Positions 25,281 to 37,000 of a DNA stretch of 64,000 nt are shown here, in pieces. The DNA is from Crotophaga sulcirostris (Eukaryota > Chordata > Aves > Cuculiformes > Crotophagidae). Position numbers and translations under genes: made by a program. Below the pieces are notes generated by a model. That model worked only from the letters and a program-made list of their open reading frames with translations, did no database searches and was not told the origin of the DNA. Where the stretch lies: assembly GCA_013397455.1 (NCBI GenBank), contig VYZB01000190.1, positions 309,993 through 373,992 on the forward strand, in the 5' to 3' direction. The number at the start of each line of letters is the position of its first letter. The stretch's first letter is position 1.

Positions 25281-26904
25281 ATAGGGGGTAAGAGTTTCTC
25301 AGCATCATTCACTGATGAGAGAAAAGACTGAGCAATCACAGGCTTCTGATGCAAAAAATTCATACTTAAGTAATCCACCAAGCAGAAAAATTCAAGACAC
25401 AAAGAAGAGGCAAAATGATGGTATTTCTTAATGACTTGTTCTTTGCTTTTTTAAAATATGGTTCCATCATCTGTACTTCACAGCCAAGATCTTCAGCTCA
25501 TATTTATAGTTATTGTATCTTTTATTGACCATTGAGCCAGCAACTGGTAGCTTTTGTTTTCTTGCATGTAGATGCCACAGTGGTTGCAATACCTGACTTA
25601 TAGTAGGGTGTGTCACTATGCATCCCAGAATTACATATTTCTGCAAAACTTGGTATGCATAAGTTCCATCAATTTAAACAGCGAACAAGCATTCTGCATT
25701 TAGTTAAATCCTTTCCCAAACTCTCATTGTAACATGAGAACTCCTGTGCACTCATATAGCTGAAGAAAAAATTCACTTATAAAGTAAAATATGCACTGAT
25801 AGCTGAAACATGACAATGAATGATCAAGAGAAAGAGTCTTTTTCGGTGGAAAATTACATACATTGAAGTTGCTTGTATCAGCCACAGCGTGGTCAAACAT
25901 TTATTATGGGGAATTAATTGACAAGGAGAACAATAGCAACTAACAATGTGAGAAGAGATGAAGATCTCTCTGTAGCTTCTGGTATGGCCCCTTTAGGGGT
26001 TTATCTGAGGGTAGCTGCTAAAAGGTCACAGACGTAATCTAGTGTCTAGGGCCTCTTTTGCATTTATACCCTCTCCTCCTAAGAAAAAAATTATGCTTCA
26101 AGAAGTGGTTAAAAAATCAAAACAAAACACAAGGACTTGTGAATGCTGCAATTACGAGTGCTACTACAACTGAATATTTATTTTTATGTACCATGCTTGC
26201 TAAACACAAACAAGTCTCTTATACAGTCCACAGATGTGTGGACAAATCTTAGCATCATTATGGATCTAATTTTAGAAATCTGTATTGTCAACTACTCTTT
26301 TATCAGCTGTATATGAAAACAGAAGGGGAACGCAAGTGCTGAATGCAGGTGAAATACTACTGGTCAGGTTTGTTTTAATTTTAAGTTATTTTACTGAATT
26401 TACTTGAAGTACTGTAAACTAGGTCTTCTGTAATTTTTTAAATGATGTTGACATACATTGTTGGGCAAGTCACCATGAAAAAACACTGAATTAAGGTGAC
26501 TCAGAAACTGAACTGACATTATTTGTCTCTAATTAATTTATTATATTAAACCAGTCATGTATATCCTATCTCCAGTCATTAACGATAATAATTTCTAACT
26601 GTTTTATGATCCACTTTTCAACTGCAAAATGCACAAAAGTAATTAAACCAAATTGAAACAATTATAGAAAAAACAATATTCAATAACTGAGGTGCCAAAA
26701 AGTTTTACCGTACCCTAAGGATGCAAAAAATTGCCCAAGCAGCAGTAATGTTATTCCACATGTTACATTTATTCCTGCAAGCTAGCCAACCTCAAATTAA
26801 TTGTACTAACTTTTCTTCTTGGAGAAAATTAAAGATATGCTGTTGTCAACACTTGAGCACAACCTTGCCGACACTTAAACGCAGAGAAGGGTGTGACATC
26901 CTGC
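25281..26904. other. AT-rich non-coding stretch
   Basis: No gene or repeat family recognised. Confidence 0.6.
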
Positions 26905-27140
26905 CCTGGCTGCCTTGCGCTAATTAATCACTCTGGTATTTAGGACCATTCAAGCAGACAAATTAATGGAGAATAATTAGTGTATCTTTGTTCCAGCTTG
27001 GCTTTGCACACCAGACACTCAGAGGGAGAGAGGGGAGTATGCAGAAAGTGAGCCATTAGCATGCACATAGTCACATAGTTTCGCTTCTGTTCAGCAAGTT
27101 CTGCGGAGATTAAGAGAAAAGCCAAATTAGCAGTCGTGTG
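26905..27140. promoter_or_regulatory. Possible conserved regulatory element
   Basis: Two TAATTA homeodomain-type sites (26921-26926 and 26974-26979) plus an AATTAATGG lie within 60 bp. A G+C-balanced segment follows, with TTCCAGCTTGGC and scattered CpG, between AT-rich flanks. This resembles vertebrate developmental enhancers. It is inferred from motif density; nothing in the window identifies the target gene. Confidence 0.28.
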
Positions 27141-28244
27141 ACTGGGGTTAGGACATCTCTCAGTAAAGAAAGCACTCTGTTTGGGTATCAGCTTTCAAAA
27201 GCAAGTTGTTCATCCAGATGTTACCTTTCATAAAGAACAAAACACAATTAAAAACCTCCTCCTCCCCCTCTCACATGTGCACACAAAAGAAAAGCGAGGA
27301 ATTGTTCCTTTGCATTACAAAGATTTATCTGGAATTTGTGTGCTGGTGCATCCAAACAAGAAATTTCTTCATTTTCAGCTTTCCTTTCCAGATAATTTTT
27401 GGTCAGTATTAACTTTCACTGGGAGCACAAGGGAGAATTTGACAAAGAATTTACTCCATGTGGTTATTGTAAGCAACAACACTTAACAGTTTTTTGTACT
27501 GAGAATACAAACTACCATAAGTCCTTCAAAAATAACAAGTAGTGTGAGATCGAAATTACTCCAAAATTAAAAGTAAATAAAATCATGCAGTAGCCGAAAG
27601 TATGAAAAAATAGTGATAATTATCAGACGGAACAATTATGTTAAAGTCCTTAACAAAGAGATAATTTATAACATAAAGAAAGATGTATTTGTACATCTCC
27701 CATAATACATTTTCTGGTTTTCTTTTATAAAAACCTTTTGTGCAAAATTCTTCTGTTGTTCTGACATGACAAGATCTACAAGAATTTGACTCCCATCAAG
27801 AAGACAATCATTACTAATTCACTTTGACGTCATCACAAGGTAAATTTGATGAATGCTACTTGGTAGGACTGGACCCAAAATGAGTGCGCTGGCAGTTTCC
27901 ATGGCAGTTCAAGCCTTATTCCAGACATTATGGTCCGTATCCAGTCTCTCTGATATGTGCCAAAGTCCAAGAATAAGTAAGTCATTGCAAGAGCAGGACA
28001 TGAAATGTCTTCTCATTGAACAACATCACATTTAAGAAGATTTGGTATAAAAACTCACTGCTCAGGCCCATTTGCAGTGAACGGAGCTCACAGGCAAAAA
28101 TGCACCATGGCTCACAAAACACAATGTCTTGAGGGGGTGGGGGCAGGTGAAAAGGATCAGGGAAAAATACCAAGAAAGACCACACAGTGAGAAAAACTGA
28201 CCACACTCAGAAACTGTATGAATCCTAATCAATCCTATAAAATC
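27141..28244. other. Non-coding stretch
   Basis: A 101-codon plus-strand frame (27181-27486) has no recognisable domain or splice context and is overlapped by a second open frame, so it is treated as chance. No repeat family recognised. Confidence 0.5.
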
Positions 28245-28261
28245 TTTTTTTTTTTTTTTTT
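28245..28261 (+). repeat. T17 homopolymer
   Basis: Seventeen uninterrupted T. The 200 bases before it show no retrogene-like sequence, so it is not read as a poly(A) tail. Confidence 0.95.
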
Positions 28262-28589
28262 AAGAAGGCAGCAATGTGCAGGCTATAAAACTGTGCTAAG
28301 TGCACTTTATTTTTGTGCAGCATGAACAAGAGGACAAAAGGAGGGGGAAGCAATCCCACCTGGATTTTACCACAATATGGGATACTGTTTTAATACAGCA
28401 CTACAGGGCATCATAAAAACGTGATATTTCTGCTCAGTGTCCTGGGCTTGCTGGTAGAGGGAGAACACAGCTACCAAGACATGATCCCTCACAATTCCTC
28501 ACTGGAGGAGAAATAGAGTATCTCTCCACAGCTTCCTACACCACCGACTTACTGTGTTTGATAAGACCAGATGCCATTAGAAATGGTGC

Positions 28590-28910
28590 CATCCTGGGAG
28601 TGGGTTTCCTCGGTCTTTGAAGGTGCATAATCCTCATTAAAGGAAGACCCTGAGCGTAGGAGGGGCAGCACTGACATCAAGGCACCTGGCCATGACTAAA
28701 AGAGCTGGCCCCATATGCGGCTGCTGCTGAGCAGCAGAATGTAATTTAGTCGCACCAGCAGGAGCAGAGGTCAATGATTTTATATTAATGGGGATCACGA
28801 CAGTTCTAAGCTGTGGCGTGCTTTGAAATAAGTGTTGTACAAGGCAGCAAAGAGAGCTCAGCAGAGGAAATGAGCTGTGTCACTGTCTCCTCATGCCTTC
28901 AAGCAAACAC
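28590..28910. promoter_or_regulatory. Possible conserved regulatory element with near-perfect dyad
   Basis: Balanced composition with retained CpGs (CTGAGCGTAGG, TATGCGGCTG, TTAGTCGCACC, GATCACGACAG, GTGGCGTGC) in an otherwise AT-rich, CpG-poor area. An inverted repeat with 8-bp arms and one spacer base (CTGCTGCT-G-AGCAGCAG) lies at 28721-28737. TTATATTAATGG is a homeodomain-like site. There is no long open frame and no repeat match. It is a plausible enhancer by texture. Confidence 0.3.
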
Positions 28911-29483
28911 TGAAATGTTTAAAGTTGCTGTAGACTTAAAGTCATAATATTTTACAAACAACAATTACCTGTTTTAATCCAAACGCTAAATAGCTTGTGA
29001 ATTATTACATCTTCTGTGATAATTTGTGCAAAATCAGAAAATGAAAGGCATATAGCTATTAGACTGCAATCTAAACAGAGGCAGAAGAGGAGGAAATGTG
29101 ATAAGTCCTTCAAAAAATAAACTATGCTTTGTAATTAATCATTTACATGCAAGGATTATGGTCACATGGCATTAAAACACAATGCATGAGCGAACAATCC
29201 CTGCCCATATCACCTAACAAAAATCACGGATTCAACCACACAAAAGGGTCCAAGTTTTGATTAAAAGATCCTCTTATGTTTCAACATGTACACTTCAAAC
29301 CTTAAACTAAATTCACATTTAATCAAGCTTCTTTGAGGGGATGTAATGTGAGATCTTCTGTGGCTTTTTGGAGGATTTAAATTTGGCCTTTCATGTAAGT
29401 GCAAGACACAGCAATCCTTTACACGGATCAATACCTAACTGAAGGGATACCTGAGGTCCTTAATGAGGTTTTCAAGGTGGGAG

Positions 29484-29585
29484 TTATTATTATTGTTGTT
29501 ATTGTACTCTGTTGGCACTGACAATGTGCTAGGTGCTGTCCAGATGTGTGGTGGAGACACGGTCTTCACAACAAAGAGATTTCCT
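29484..29585 (+). repeat. Ancient reptile/bird repeat with ATT-rich lead
   Basis: TTATTATTATTGTTGTTATTG is followed by CAATGTGCTAGGTGCTGTCC, AGATGTG, GGAGACACGGTCTTC and CAAAGAGATTT. The order matches a widespread sauropsid repeat in which an (ATT)n lead is followed by 'TGTGCTAGGCACTGTAC', 'GAGACAGTCCCTGCC' and 'AAGAGCTTAC'. The match is by eye and from memory, at roughly 70% identity. Confidence 0.5.
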
Positions 29586-30903
29586 GCTCAGGGGATATCT
29601 GCATGAGTCAGAACATAAAGAGAAAAAAATTGCACCTTCCCCTACTAATTCACAGCAAAAATCAAATTGCTCTTCTCTCAGTATTGGTCCTAAAGCCTTT
29701 TGGTAAGTATTACAAAAGGTATCAGAATCTAGAATTAGAGTCACAGCCTTGTGGATCTGCTCAGAGATACTGCTTCATGGTGTAAAAAGGCACAAAGCAC
29801 AGAGGTGGTTGAAGTGCGAGCAAGAGGGAATGACCGTGGCAAGGAGGACAGGAGATGTAAGATACTGGCTCAGCAGTAAGGACTGTGAAGGATCTCAGAG
29901 GAGCAGTTTACATTTTACTGAAGGGTTGAAAAAGGAATAAATGGCACATCTGGGGTACTAACCCAAGAAGAATTGAAAAGATGTATTTTGATCTTAAGGT
30001 GTCTGGAAAAAAATTGTATGAAGAACCACAGAAGGAAACGCTCCAACTGTAAAAGAAGTTGGACACATAGAATTGAGAATTAAGGAAAAAACAGAGAAAA
30101 GGGTGGAGTAGGGGGTAGTCTAACAGTTGCAGCTTCCTCTATAGGTACAAAACACACTGGTCTGAAAGAAGGTTGTGTTGGTAAGAAAGGCACATAGAAG
30201 AAGTTTTTAGGAAAACTACAGTTTGACTGTGTTTAATTGTTTTGATGGAGACATGTAAACCATAAATAGTTGAAGGACAAATGAAGATTTGCATGCAAGG
30301 ATTAAAGCATGATGCTAAACAACAAGAAATAGTTAACAATAGCTGGAAATGAATGAAGAGTGCAATGTACAACTAACCATAATATAGAAAGGGATATTGA
30401 AGGAGTAGGTAGGATAATCCCCTGGAGATAAGCAAACCCCTGAAGTCCCAGGGCACTAGTCAGAAGGGCCCAGTACGTGATGTGGTGGGAGCAGAGCGAA
30501 ACTGCAGTGGGGAGACATGCACAGAGTACCCTGACCTCAGGGAGAATCAGCCGGATCAAGCACTGTTAAACAACCTCATCCTACAGCTGTAACTGAGTGT
30601 GGAAACCTCTGTTTTCCTATTGAAATCACAGTTACTTTCACTGTCATAATTTCTGAGCATTAATAATTTCATCCAAAGTGGTTCTTGTACAATATCAGCA
30701 GACATATGCACATTGTTTTCTGTATCAGCAGTGATATGCAAACATTACATATTATTTCACCATTCATTTTGTTACAGACTAAATATATGAACCCTGTGAC
30801 ATATATTCCTCTGACAACTTGTTTGCTTATGTTTCCATTTCAAGATGTTGCCCAAAACAGACTTTGCAAGAGTTCAGTGATCTCAAAGGTAGATACCCAG
30901 GAC
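29586..30903. other. Non-coding stretch
   Basis: No gene recognised. GGCACAAAGCACAGAGGTGG near 29788 could be the tail of the preceding repeat, but the link is weak. Confidence 0.5.
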
Positions 30904-30968
30904 AAAAAATAATAGTAATAAAAATAATAATAAAATTATTGAAAAAAAGAGAAAGAAAAAAAGAAAAT
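30904..30968 (+). repeat. A-rich / (AAT)n simple sequence
   Basis: An interrupted AAT and AAAG-type tract of about 65 bp that is almost free of C. Confidence 0.85.
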
Positions 30969-31151
30969 ATGGAAATTTAATCTAAATTGAGGGTTTATTT
31001 TTTAAAAAAACAACTAAAGCTCATAACTTTTATTATTGGTTTTCAATCTCTGTCAGAAGGACAGTAGGTAGGGCACAATGCAAAGGCAAGCTAGTGCTGA
31101 CTAGTTGATTAATGAGACCTTTGCATTCTATTAGGAAAGGACTATTATGAG

Positions 31152-31637
31152 TCAGGTACCTCCTTGATTAGGGACAACTGAGTAGGTTTCTTCTCTGAAG
31201 GCAGCATCTCCTGGCTCTGCCAGTGACAGCCTGGCTTCTATGGCAGCAAGGGCATGGCAGAAAGATCTATACTGGATGTGGGTGAGCACAGCACCTGGCT
31301 TCTCACTCACACCTGAGAGAGCCACTGCCACAAAATAAAGGTCCTTCTGGTCCGTGCTCCTGGGAAACAGCTGCCTCACCTGCCTGTCACTACATGAAAA
31401 AACACTGCACAGAGCCACAGGCTGTTCGTCTTTGACAGAGCAGACAGGCAGAGAATGGAGGCAGAAGGAGCCCAGGACCTGGAGAGCACTTTTTGAGTGG
31501 ATTTTGTACTGTTCCTGGCTGAACAGCAGGGCTGCAAGGTCTCTGTGTCCAGCCTCTAGCAGGGATCTTACAGGCATTAAGATTTCACTCTCAGAGGAAG
31601 CTGAGGATTGATTTGAGACACAGAACTTGACTGCCAC
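31152..31637 (-). CDS. 161-codon open frame, possible coding exon, not recognised
   Basis: This is the longest open frame in the window outside CR1. It sits on an island of raised G+C with coding-like codon use (CTG, CAG, GCC and GTG are frequent) between AT-rich flanks. The peptide has a plausible globular mix; a stretch near residues 97-125 reads KDLYFVAVALSG then THIQYRSFCHALAA. No signal peptide, membrane segment or known motif is seen. On the minus strand, TCAATCCTCAG near the left end of the frame is a moderate acceptor and GGAG|GTACCT near the end is a moderate donor, so it may be an internal exon rather than a complete gene. The ATG at 31637 has no clear Kozak context. It could be a real exon, a degraded coding relic or a chance frame in G+C-richer DNA. 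Opposite-strand frames here are shadows. Confidence 0.33.
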   Translation of the reverse strand: MAVKFCVSNQSSASSESEILMPVRSLLEAGHRDLAALLFSQEQYKIHSKSALQVLGSFCLHSLPVCSVKDEQPVALCSVFSCSDRQVRQLFPRSTDQKDLYFVAVALSGVSEKPGAVLTHIQYRSFCHALAAIEARLSLAEPGDAAFREETYSVVPNQGGT

Positions 31638-31639
31638 TA

Positions 31640-33265
31640 ATTTTCACAACTAACCCTTTTAAGCAGTTTTTAAAATGAGTGTACTATGAGCCTAATATAG
31701 GTGTTCATTAACTAATAATAAATTATAATGGAAGATCATTGACATCTATATGAGTACTAATCGGATTGATGATCACAGCTATTGCAATGAACGCCAAATG
31801 GATTCATGGTAACGACACACTAGCTCCAGAGCACATATGTTATGCTGAGAATCACTTACGCAGAAAATCCTAAGAAATAACAGGGTAATTCACCTCTCTT
31901 TTCCCCTGACCTACAGCTACTGTGTGTCTCTTCTCCCATCTCCTGGACTTCCCCTCAGTTGGGAAGTGAACTCATACCCTGGAAAGTAGCAGAAAGACTC
32001 CATCGGACTTGTATTGCCTTGGATGAGAGACTAGTGAAGGAGGTATACAAGGGAAAAAATCATTTAAGTACCATGGATAGTAGCTTATTTCGATGGCCAT
32101 TTTCAAACCTGTGCACTAATAAAGAATTTTTTAAATTTGTGATTATTTAAAGTTGTGGTTTCATGACAAAGACTACTTTTAGAGATTCAGAGGAATGCTT
32201 GGATTGACAACTATTTGCAATTTCCTAACTTCTGAGTACCATGCATTTTAATCTCTTTGTTGTTTAATTTTATATGTCTTAATTTACTTAAAGTTATATT
32301 ACATATGTATGGAAGCCAAATTTACAATCCCAGAAACAAAATTAACCTGTTCAGCTTCTCAACTTGCAAGCTACAGAAAAAGTAAAGTTAAATGATCTGA
32401 CTATAAAATCAAGTTAATGACGTAAAAATTAGTGCTTCTTCTCTCTGTTTTTAAACAACATGTTTTCTCCATTTTTCCCTGGCTACTTGATAGGAGGAAT
32501 TTTTTCCTCCACTAATGAACAGATTTATCATCTTATTTTTGCTTTGAATCATAGTACTACACATATTGCAGAGAACATACAGAAGGCCTGGTCACAGATT
32601 AGGACTGCACTGTTAAGGCACTGTAGAAACAGAAGAATGATGCCCTCTGTCCTGAAGAATATTTTTGACAGCTGCCTACAAGTTCATTTAAATGAATGAC
32701 AGCATCCGTTCAAGTAACTTGTGCTGCTTTAAAAAATTTCAGACAGAATTTGCTAACGCACATTCTGAGTGAGCTTTTCCGCAAAATGAATATCATTATA
32801 ATCCATTAATGACTGAGGGTGGGATCAAGTTCACCCAGGTTAGGCACTTAACTTGAATCTAATTTTAAAGCACCTAGTGTACCAATCCTCATTAGTAAGT
32901 AAGTGCTTAAATTCCCCTCTGCAGTCGCTGGGCAGTAGTACGCGGGTTTTTAATTCTTACTTAAATGAGTTAAGGCCACAAATAATAATTTGCCACCAAA
33001 AGATGGGAGAGGAGAGATCAATATTCTAGCTCCATGTGATAACAGGGAATTTTATAGAAGTTAATGCACAGATAATCCCAGTAAGTTAATTGCTTCTGCA
33101 TGGTAAGAAAAGGCTAAAAGAGAAACCCCAGTGGTTCCTGTCAACCTGACCTAGAAGAGAGAAGTATGAATTCACATATTAAATTTTTGATCAAGCTATT
33201 TTTGTGCATATAGATATGACGCAAGTTGTCAATAGTAAAGGCAAAGGCAGGGTCTACTTCTTCAG
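31640..33265. other. AT-rich non-coding stretch
   Basis: No gene is supported. A 79-codon plus frame at 32460-32699 lacks any recognisable domain. The part 32820-32950 (GGTTAGGCACTTAAC, AAAGCACCTAG, GTACGCGGG) may hold another old reptile/bird repeat, but the match is weak. Confidence 0.5.
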
Positions 33266-33288
33266 AAAACCAAACCAAACCAAACCAA
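33266..33288 (+). repeat. (AAACC)n microsatellite
   Basis: About four AAACC units followed by a T run. Confidence 0.9.
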
Positions 33289-33660
33289 TTTTTTTTCTTA
33301 AGGAATTATTTCCTTACTCTTTCAGGACATCTACTGAATTAAACAGAATTAAAATATTGCAACAAATAGCAATCAAAAGTTTTTTCAAACATCAATGGGT
33401 TATTAACAGAGTCTTAAGCAGGGACTTGGCATCTTATTCTGTTTTCTAGACCAAATTTGTTTCAGAACCATTTCATAATAATTAGATGTTGTACTTTTAC
33501 AATCATTCAAGATACAAAGTTTATCCTTCCCAGATTTTTTTTGCTAGACGAGTCACCTTTTCCACTTCAACCTCTTAGGAGAAAGATATGAATTTAATAA
33601 AAATCCGTCCAAAACACTAGGGCCAACGATAAAAAATCTATAATTTCCAGCCCTAGAGGC

Positions 33661-34055
33661 ATGGAACAATTCATGCTGGCAGAGACCTTAAGAGGTCACC
33701 TAGTCCACCCCACTGCTCAAATCGTAGTCAACACTGAATATAGTCAAGGACGGCAAATACTTTGTTTCTTTGAGTCTTGAAAAACTTCAAAAGCAGAGAT
33801 TCCACAGCTTCTCCAGGCAGCCTGCTCCACTCAATTATCCTCATTACAAGAGAAATTCCATATATGCACACAAAACCTCCACAGACCTAATAATTTAATT
33901 TTAGAAGGCACTCAGGGCTGTTGAAACTGATTTACCCTTGGTAAATCCATGCAAACTACTCTCAGTCATCACCTTCTACTTCATGGTCTTATAAAAGTCT
34001 TCAAGGAGAATTTGCTCCATGATTTTTCCAGGGCTCAAAATGAGGCTGATTGGTT
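33661..34055 (-). mobile_element. Degenerate CR1 LINE with internal gap
   Basis: The left part (GAGACCTTAAGAGGTCACCT, AGTCCACCCCACTGCTCAA, GATTCCACAGCTTCTCC, GGCAGCCTGCTCCA) is the reverse complement of a CR1 3' untranslated region. The right part (ACCCTTGGTAAATCCATGC, then TTTGCTCCATGATTTTTCCA and GAGGCTGA) is the reverse complement of CR1 ORF2 reverse-transcriptase sequence. In the long copy near 49.4 kb the matching landmarks lie about 1.2 kb apart, but here only about 0.28 kb. One element with a deletion of roughly 0.95 kb explains this, as do two adjacent fragments in the same orientation. Divergence is far greater than in the other CR1 copies, so it is the oldest CR1 in the window. Nothing is translatable. 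Confidence 0.8.
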
Positions 34056-37000
34056 GAGGGTTAAACATCAGAAAAAACCAAACTCTTCCATTCTCCTCCT
34101 GTCAGGAAGTTTAAAACATAAAATCAGTTGAAATAAGCAAAGGCAGCGGTATGCAATCTGCACTCTTAAAACAAGCGTGAAAGGACCCCATTTCATAGCT
34201 CTAGGCTATTAAATCAATTCCTCTCACACAGGAAAGTTTTGTTAACAATTATAACTGTGTTTGTTTATATTTTGGCTTATTTAGCATGCCTATGTAAAAT
34301 ACATATCTTCCTAGGCAAGTCGTTCAAACAGAATATTGTGGACTTGATTGTCATCTATGGTCAAGATGTTTTTCCACATATGCAAACACCAACAAAGGAC
34401 TATAAAAGGAATATAAATTCTAATGCCATGGTAGGCCTTTTTACTTTAACAGGGTCTTCTCAGAAAGTCCTAAAATAATGAGATGAAGAAATAGTTTATT
34501 TTGATTTCAATATGTTCACAGTTTTTGTAGCATTATATTTCTATCAACTTAGTGTATAAGCTCACTACATTAACATGCTGTCTCATGACCTGATGTTCAA
34601 TAATATTTTTGTTTATATTGCTAGTTGTATTGTCACAGTGGAAAATACAGTAATGGAATTAGCCTAAACACAGCAAATATTAGACTTCATTCATCTTGAC
34701 TTCAGAATATTGGAAGCAGTGAAAACACAAAGCATGAAATATTCTACTGAGATAATCTGTGTCATAAATTTTATAGAATTATTTAATAACACTTAGTGTT
34801 TGTGATGACATCTTTGTAGACTACTGCTGCCTTAAGAGAAATTTTTAAGAACATTAAAATCACGTATATATTAATTACATATATTTTTGATACAATAATA
34901 ACATACATCTACTTTTTTTAAAAAAAAACCACAAACAAACAAAATTCAACCGATGTCTAAGTATCATAGTTTTGTCTGTGTAATTCTAACTCTCTGCATA
35001 AACAGCTCCCTGAATTTTTTCCATGGCGTGATTAAGTTTATGAGCAAAAAAATATCTTTTTGAGCCTTTAAGAAGGTGGTTATGAAAAAGATCTTGATTC
35101 TTTTTGGAATCAAAGTGATAGAAAAAATTCATGAAAGATCTTCACAACAACCTCACCTCTGGCCCTTCAGTATCAGGTTAGAATGCTAATATGTCAAGAG
35201 ACATAAAATCTTCTGTTGTAGAAAGACTTACAGTGATGCTGTTGTAAACAACTTTGAGTGAACACAACACTGCAATAGAGTGAATTTTCTTCTCCTTCTG
35301 TGCAAGAGTGCTGTCTTACAAGTCTTCATCACCTATCCTCAGGTTTATTTCCTTTTTCACTTCTCTCAAGTTAGTATGAGCTAACTTACATTTCCTTCAT
35401 TATGTACAAGAAGCAACTGTAAAAGCCTCTACTCAGAAGTCATGTCTGCATGAGCAATTCTTTTAATGTGGATTCAGAAGTTGAGTTTTAATAAACCTAG
35501 ATGGTTTTATCTTTGTTTTATGGAACAAAATGTATTTTTTTCCCTAGTTTTCACAGAAACTAGAAAATGTAAAGGCAGGCCAAATGAGTACTAATGTGTG
35601 GTGGAGTCTGTGGTACACTCAGACTTGGGGTCAGACAGCTAGCTGGATGGCCATGCTGAGAAGGGGTTATATGTGATGTTCTCAGCTGAGCAGATTCACA
35701 CATTTCTAAGATCACAAGGGAAGATCAGATCATCTATCATAGCATTTATGCCCTATTTAATGCCCTTGCATTAAAACAAAATAAAACAGAACAAAGTCTG
35801 TGTGACAAAATGCTTAAAAAATAATTAAAGAGATTTCAGTTCTGAATTGTAACACATGCCTTTACTGTAGGCCAAATTTAACTCAAGACAATTCTGTCTT
35901 GCATGCATTTCTTTTTTACAGTTAAATATTAGTTTCCATCTTAAAATACCAGAGCTGAAATGTCATACTTTTTTATTGATCATTGGGAATACAAGCATGG
36001 AATTTCATACTTAAAATATCACTTAAGTCACTTGACACTGACCAAATATGTCCCCATTAGAACGACATTTCACAAATATTGCCCTATTAAGCAGTAGCAG
36101 TTGCTATTTGTTGCTGAAAAGATAAATCAGTTTCCTGGGAAAAGTGCCAGTAGATAGCTTGTATACTCCAGTTGCATACTGGATTCTTGATAGATTTGGT
36201 GAAGATGTCTTCATGTTAGTATAATAAAAGCCTATTATCAGTTCAACAGCAGAAAACTGTTTTCATTCATCAAGAAAATAGCAGGTTCGACACCGGTTGC
36301 CTTTTTATGTGAAAGATTGGACATATGCTATGAAAAAAATTTCTTGCCATTGCAGAGAAGGATAGCACACTCAAACACATTTTTAAATTTAATTCCACTT
36401 CTCAATTCAGTTGTCAACCCCTTTACAGTAAATTATATGGTTACTATTAAAAAGCATACTTTGACTTGTTCCCAAAGTGATTTTTTAAAAAGTTTGAGCA
36501 AAATTCCTTCAGCCATTTTGGATTTATGAGATGATTAAAAAGCAATCCTCATTCCCTCAACTTTTCAGAACAACATAGTAAAAAAATATCTAGTTGTGGC
36601 TTTCTTATCTCCCTGTGGAGATAATTCAAAAGTGGCTGAACTGCCAGACTTTCAAACTTCTATTATTGTTCTTTAATACTAATATTCCTTTCTTATCTAA
36701 GGCTAAGTGTCCAATTTGATGAGTTGCCAAAAAAACCACATTATATGTCAGACCCTGCTTTGAAAAAACATGATGTAACAGGTGAGAGGAATTGAGAAAA
36801 TGTCAATGATGATAGTAAGCATTGTGACACAAGGGAGGACAAAGAAACATTAGCAACAGGTTCTGCTATCAGAGGCATTACTCAGGGCTTGTTCAGGGAA
36901 ATACATAACAATTAAGAAGTTCCTTGTTAAATTTTATAATTAAATGGAATAAATGCATCAGACCATTTTCCCTCAGAAAAAAAATCAAAAGCAAACCCCA

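Noticed and set aside
27181..27486. 101-codon plus-strand frame
   Set aside because: A second overlapping frame is open too; no domain, splice sites or G+C step.
36215..36300. tRNA-like T-arm GGTTCGACACC
   Set aside because: No acceptor stem, D-arm or anticodon arm with correct spacing could be folded around it; no mitochondrial tRNA match either.
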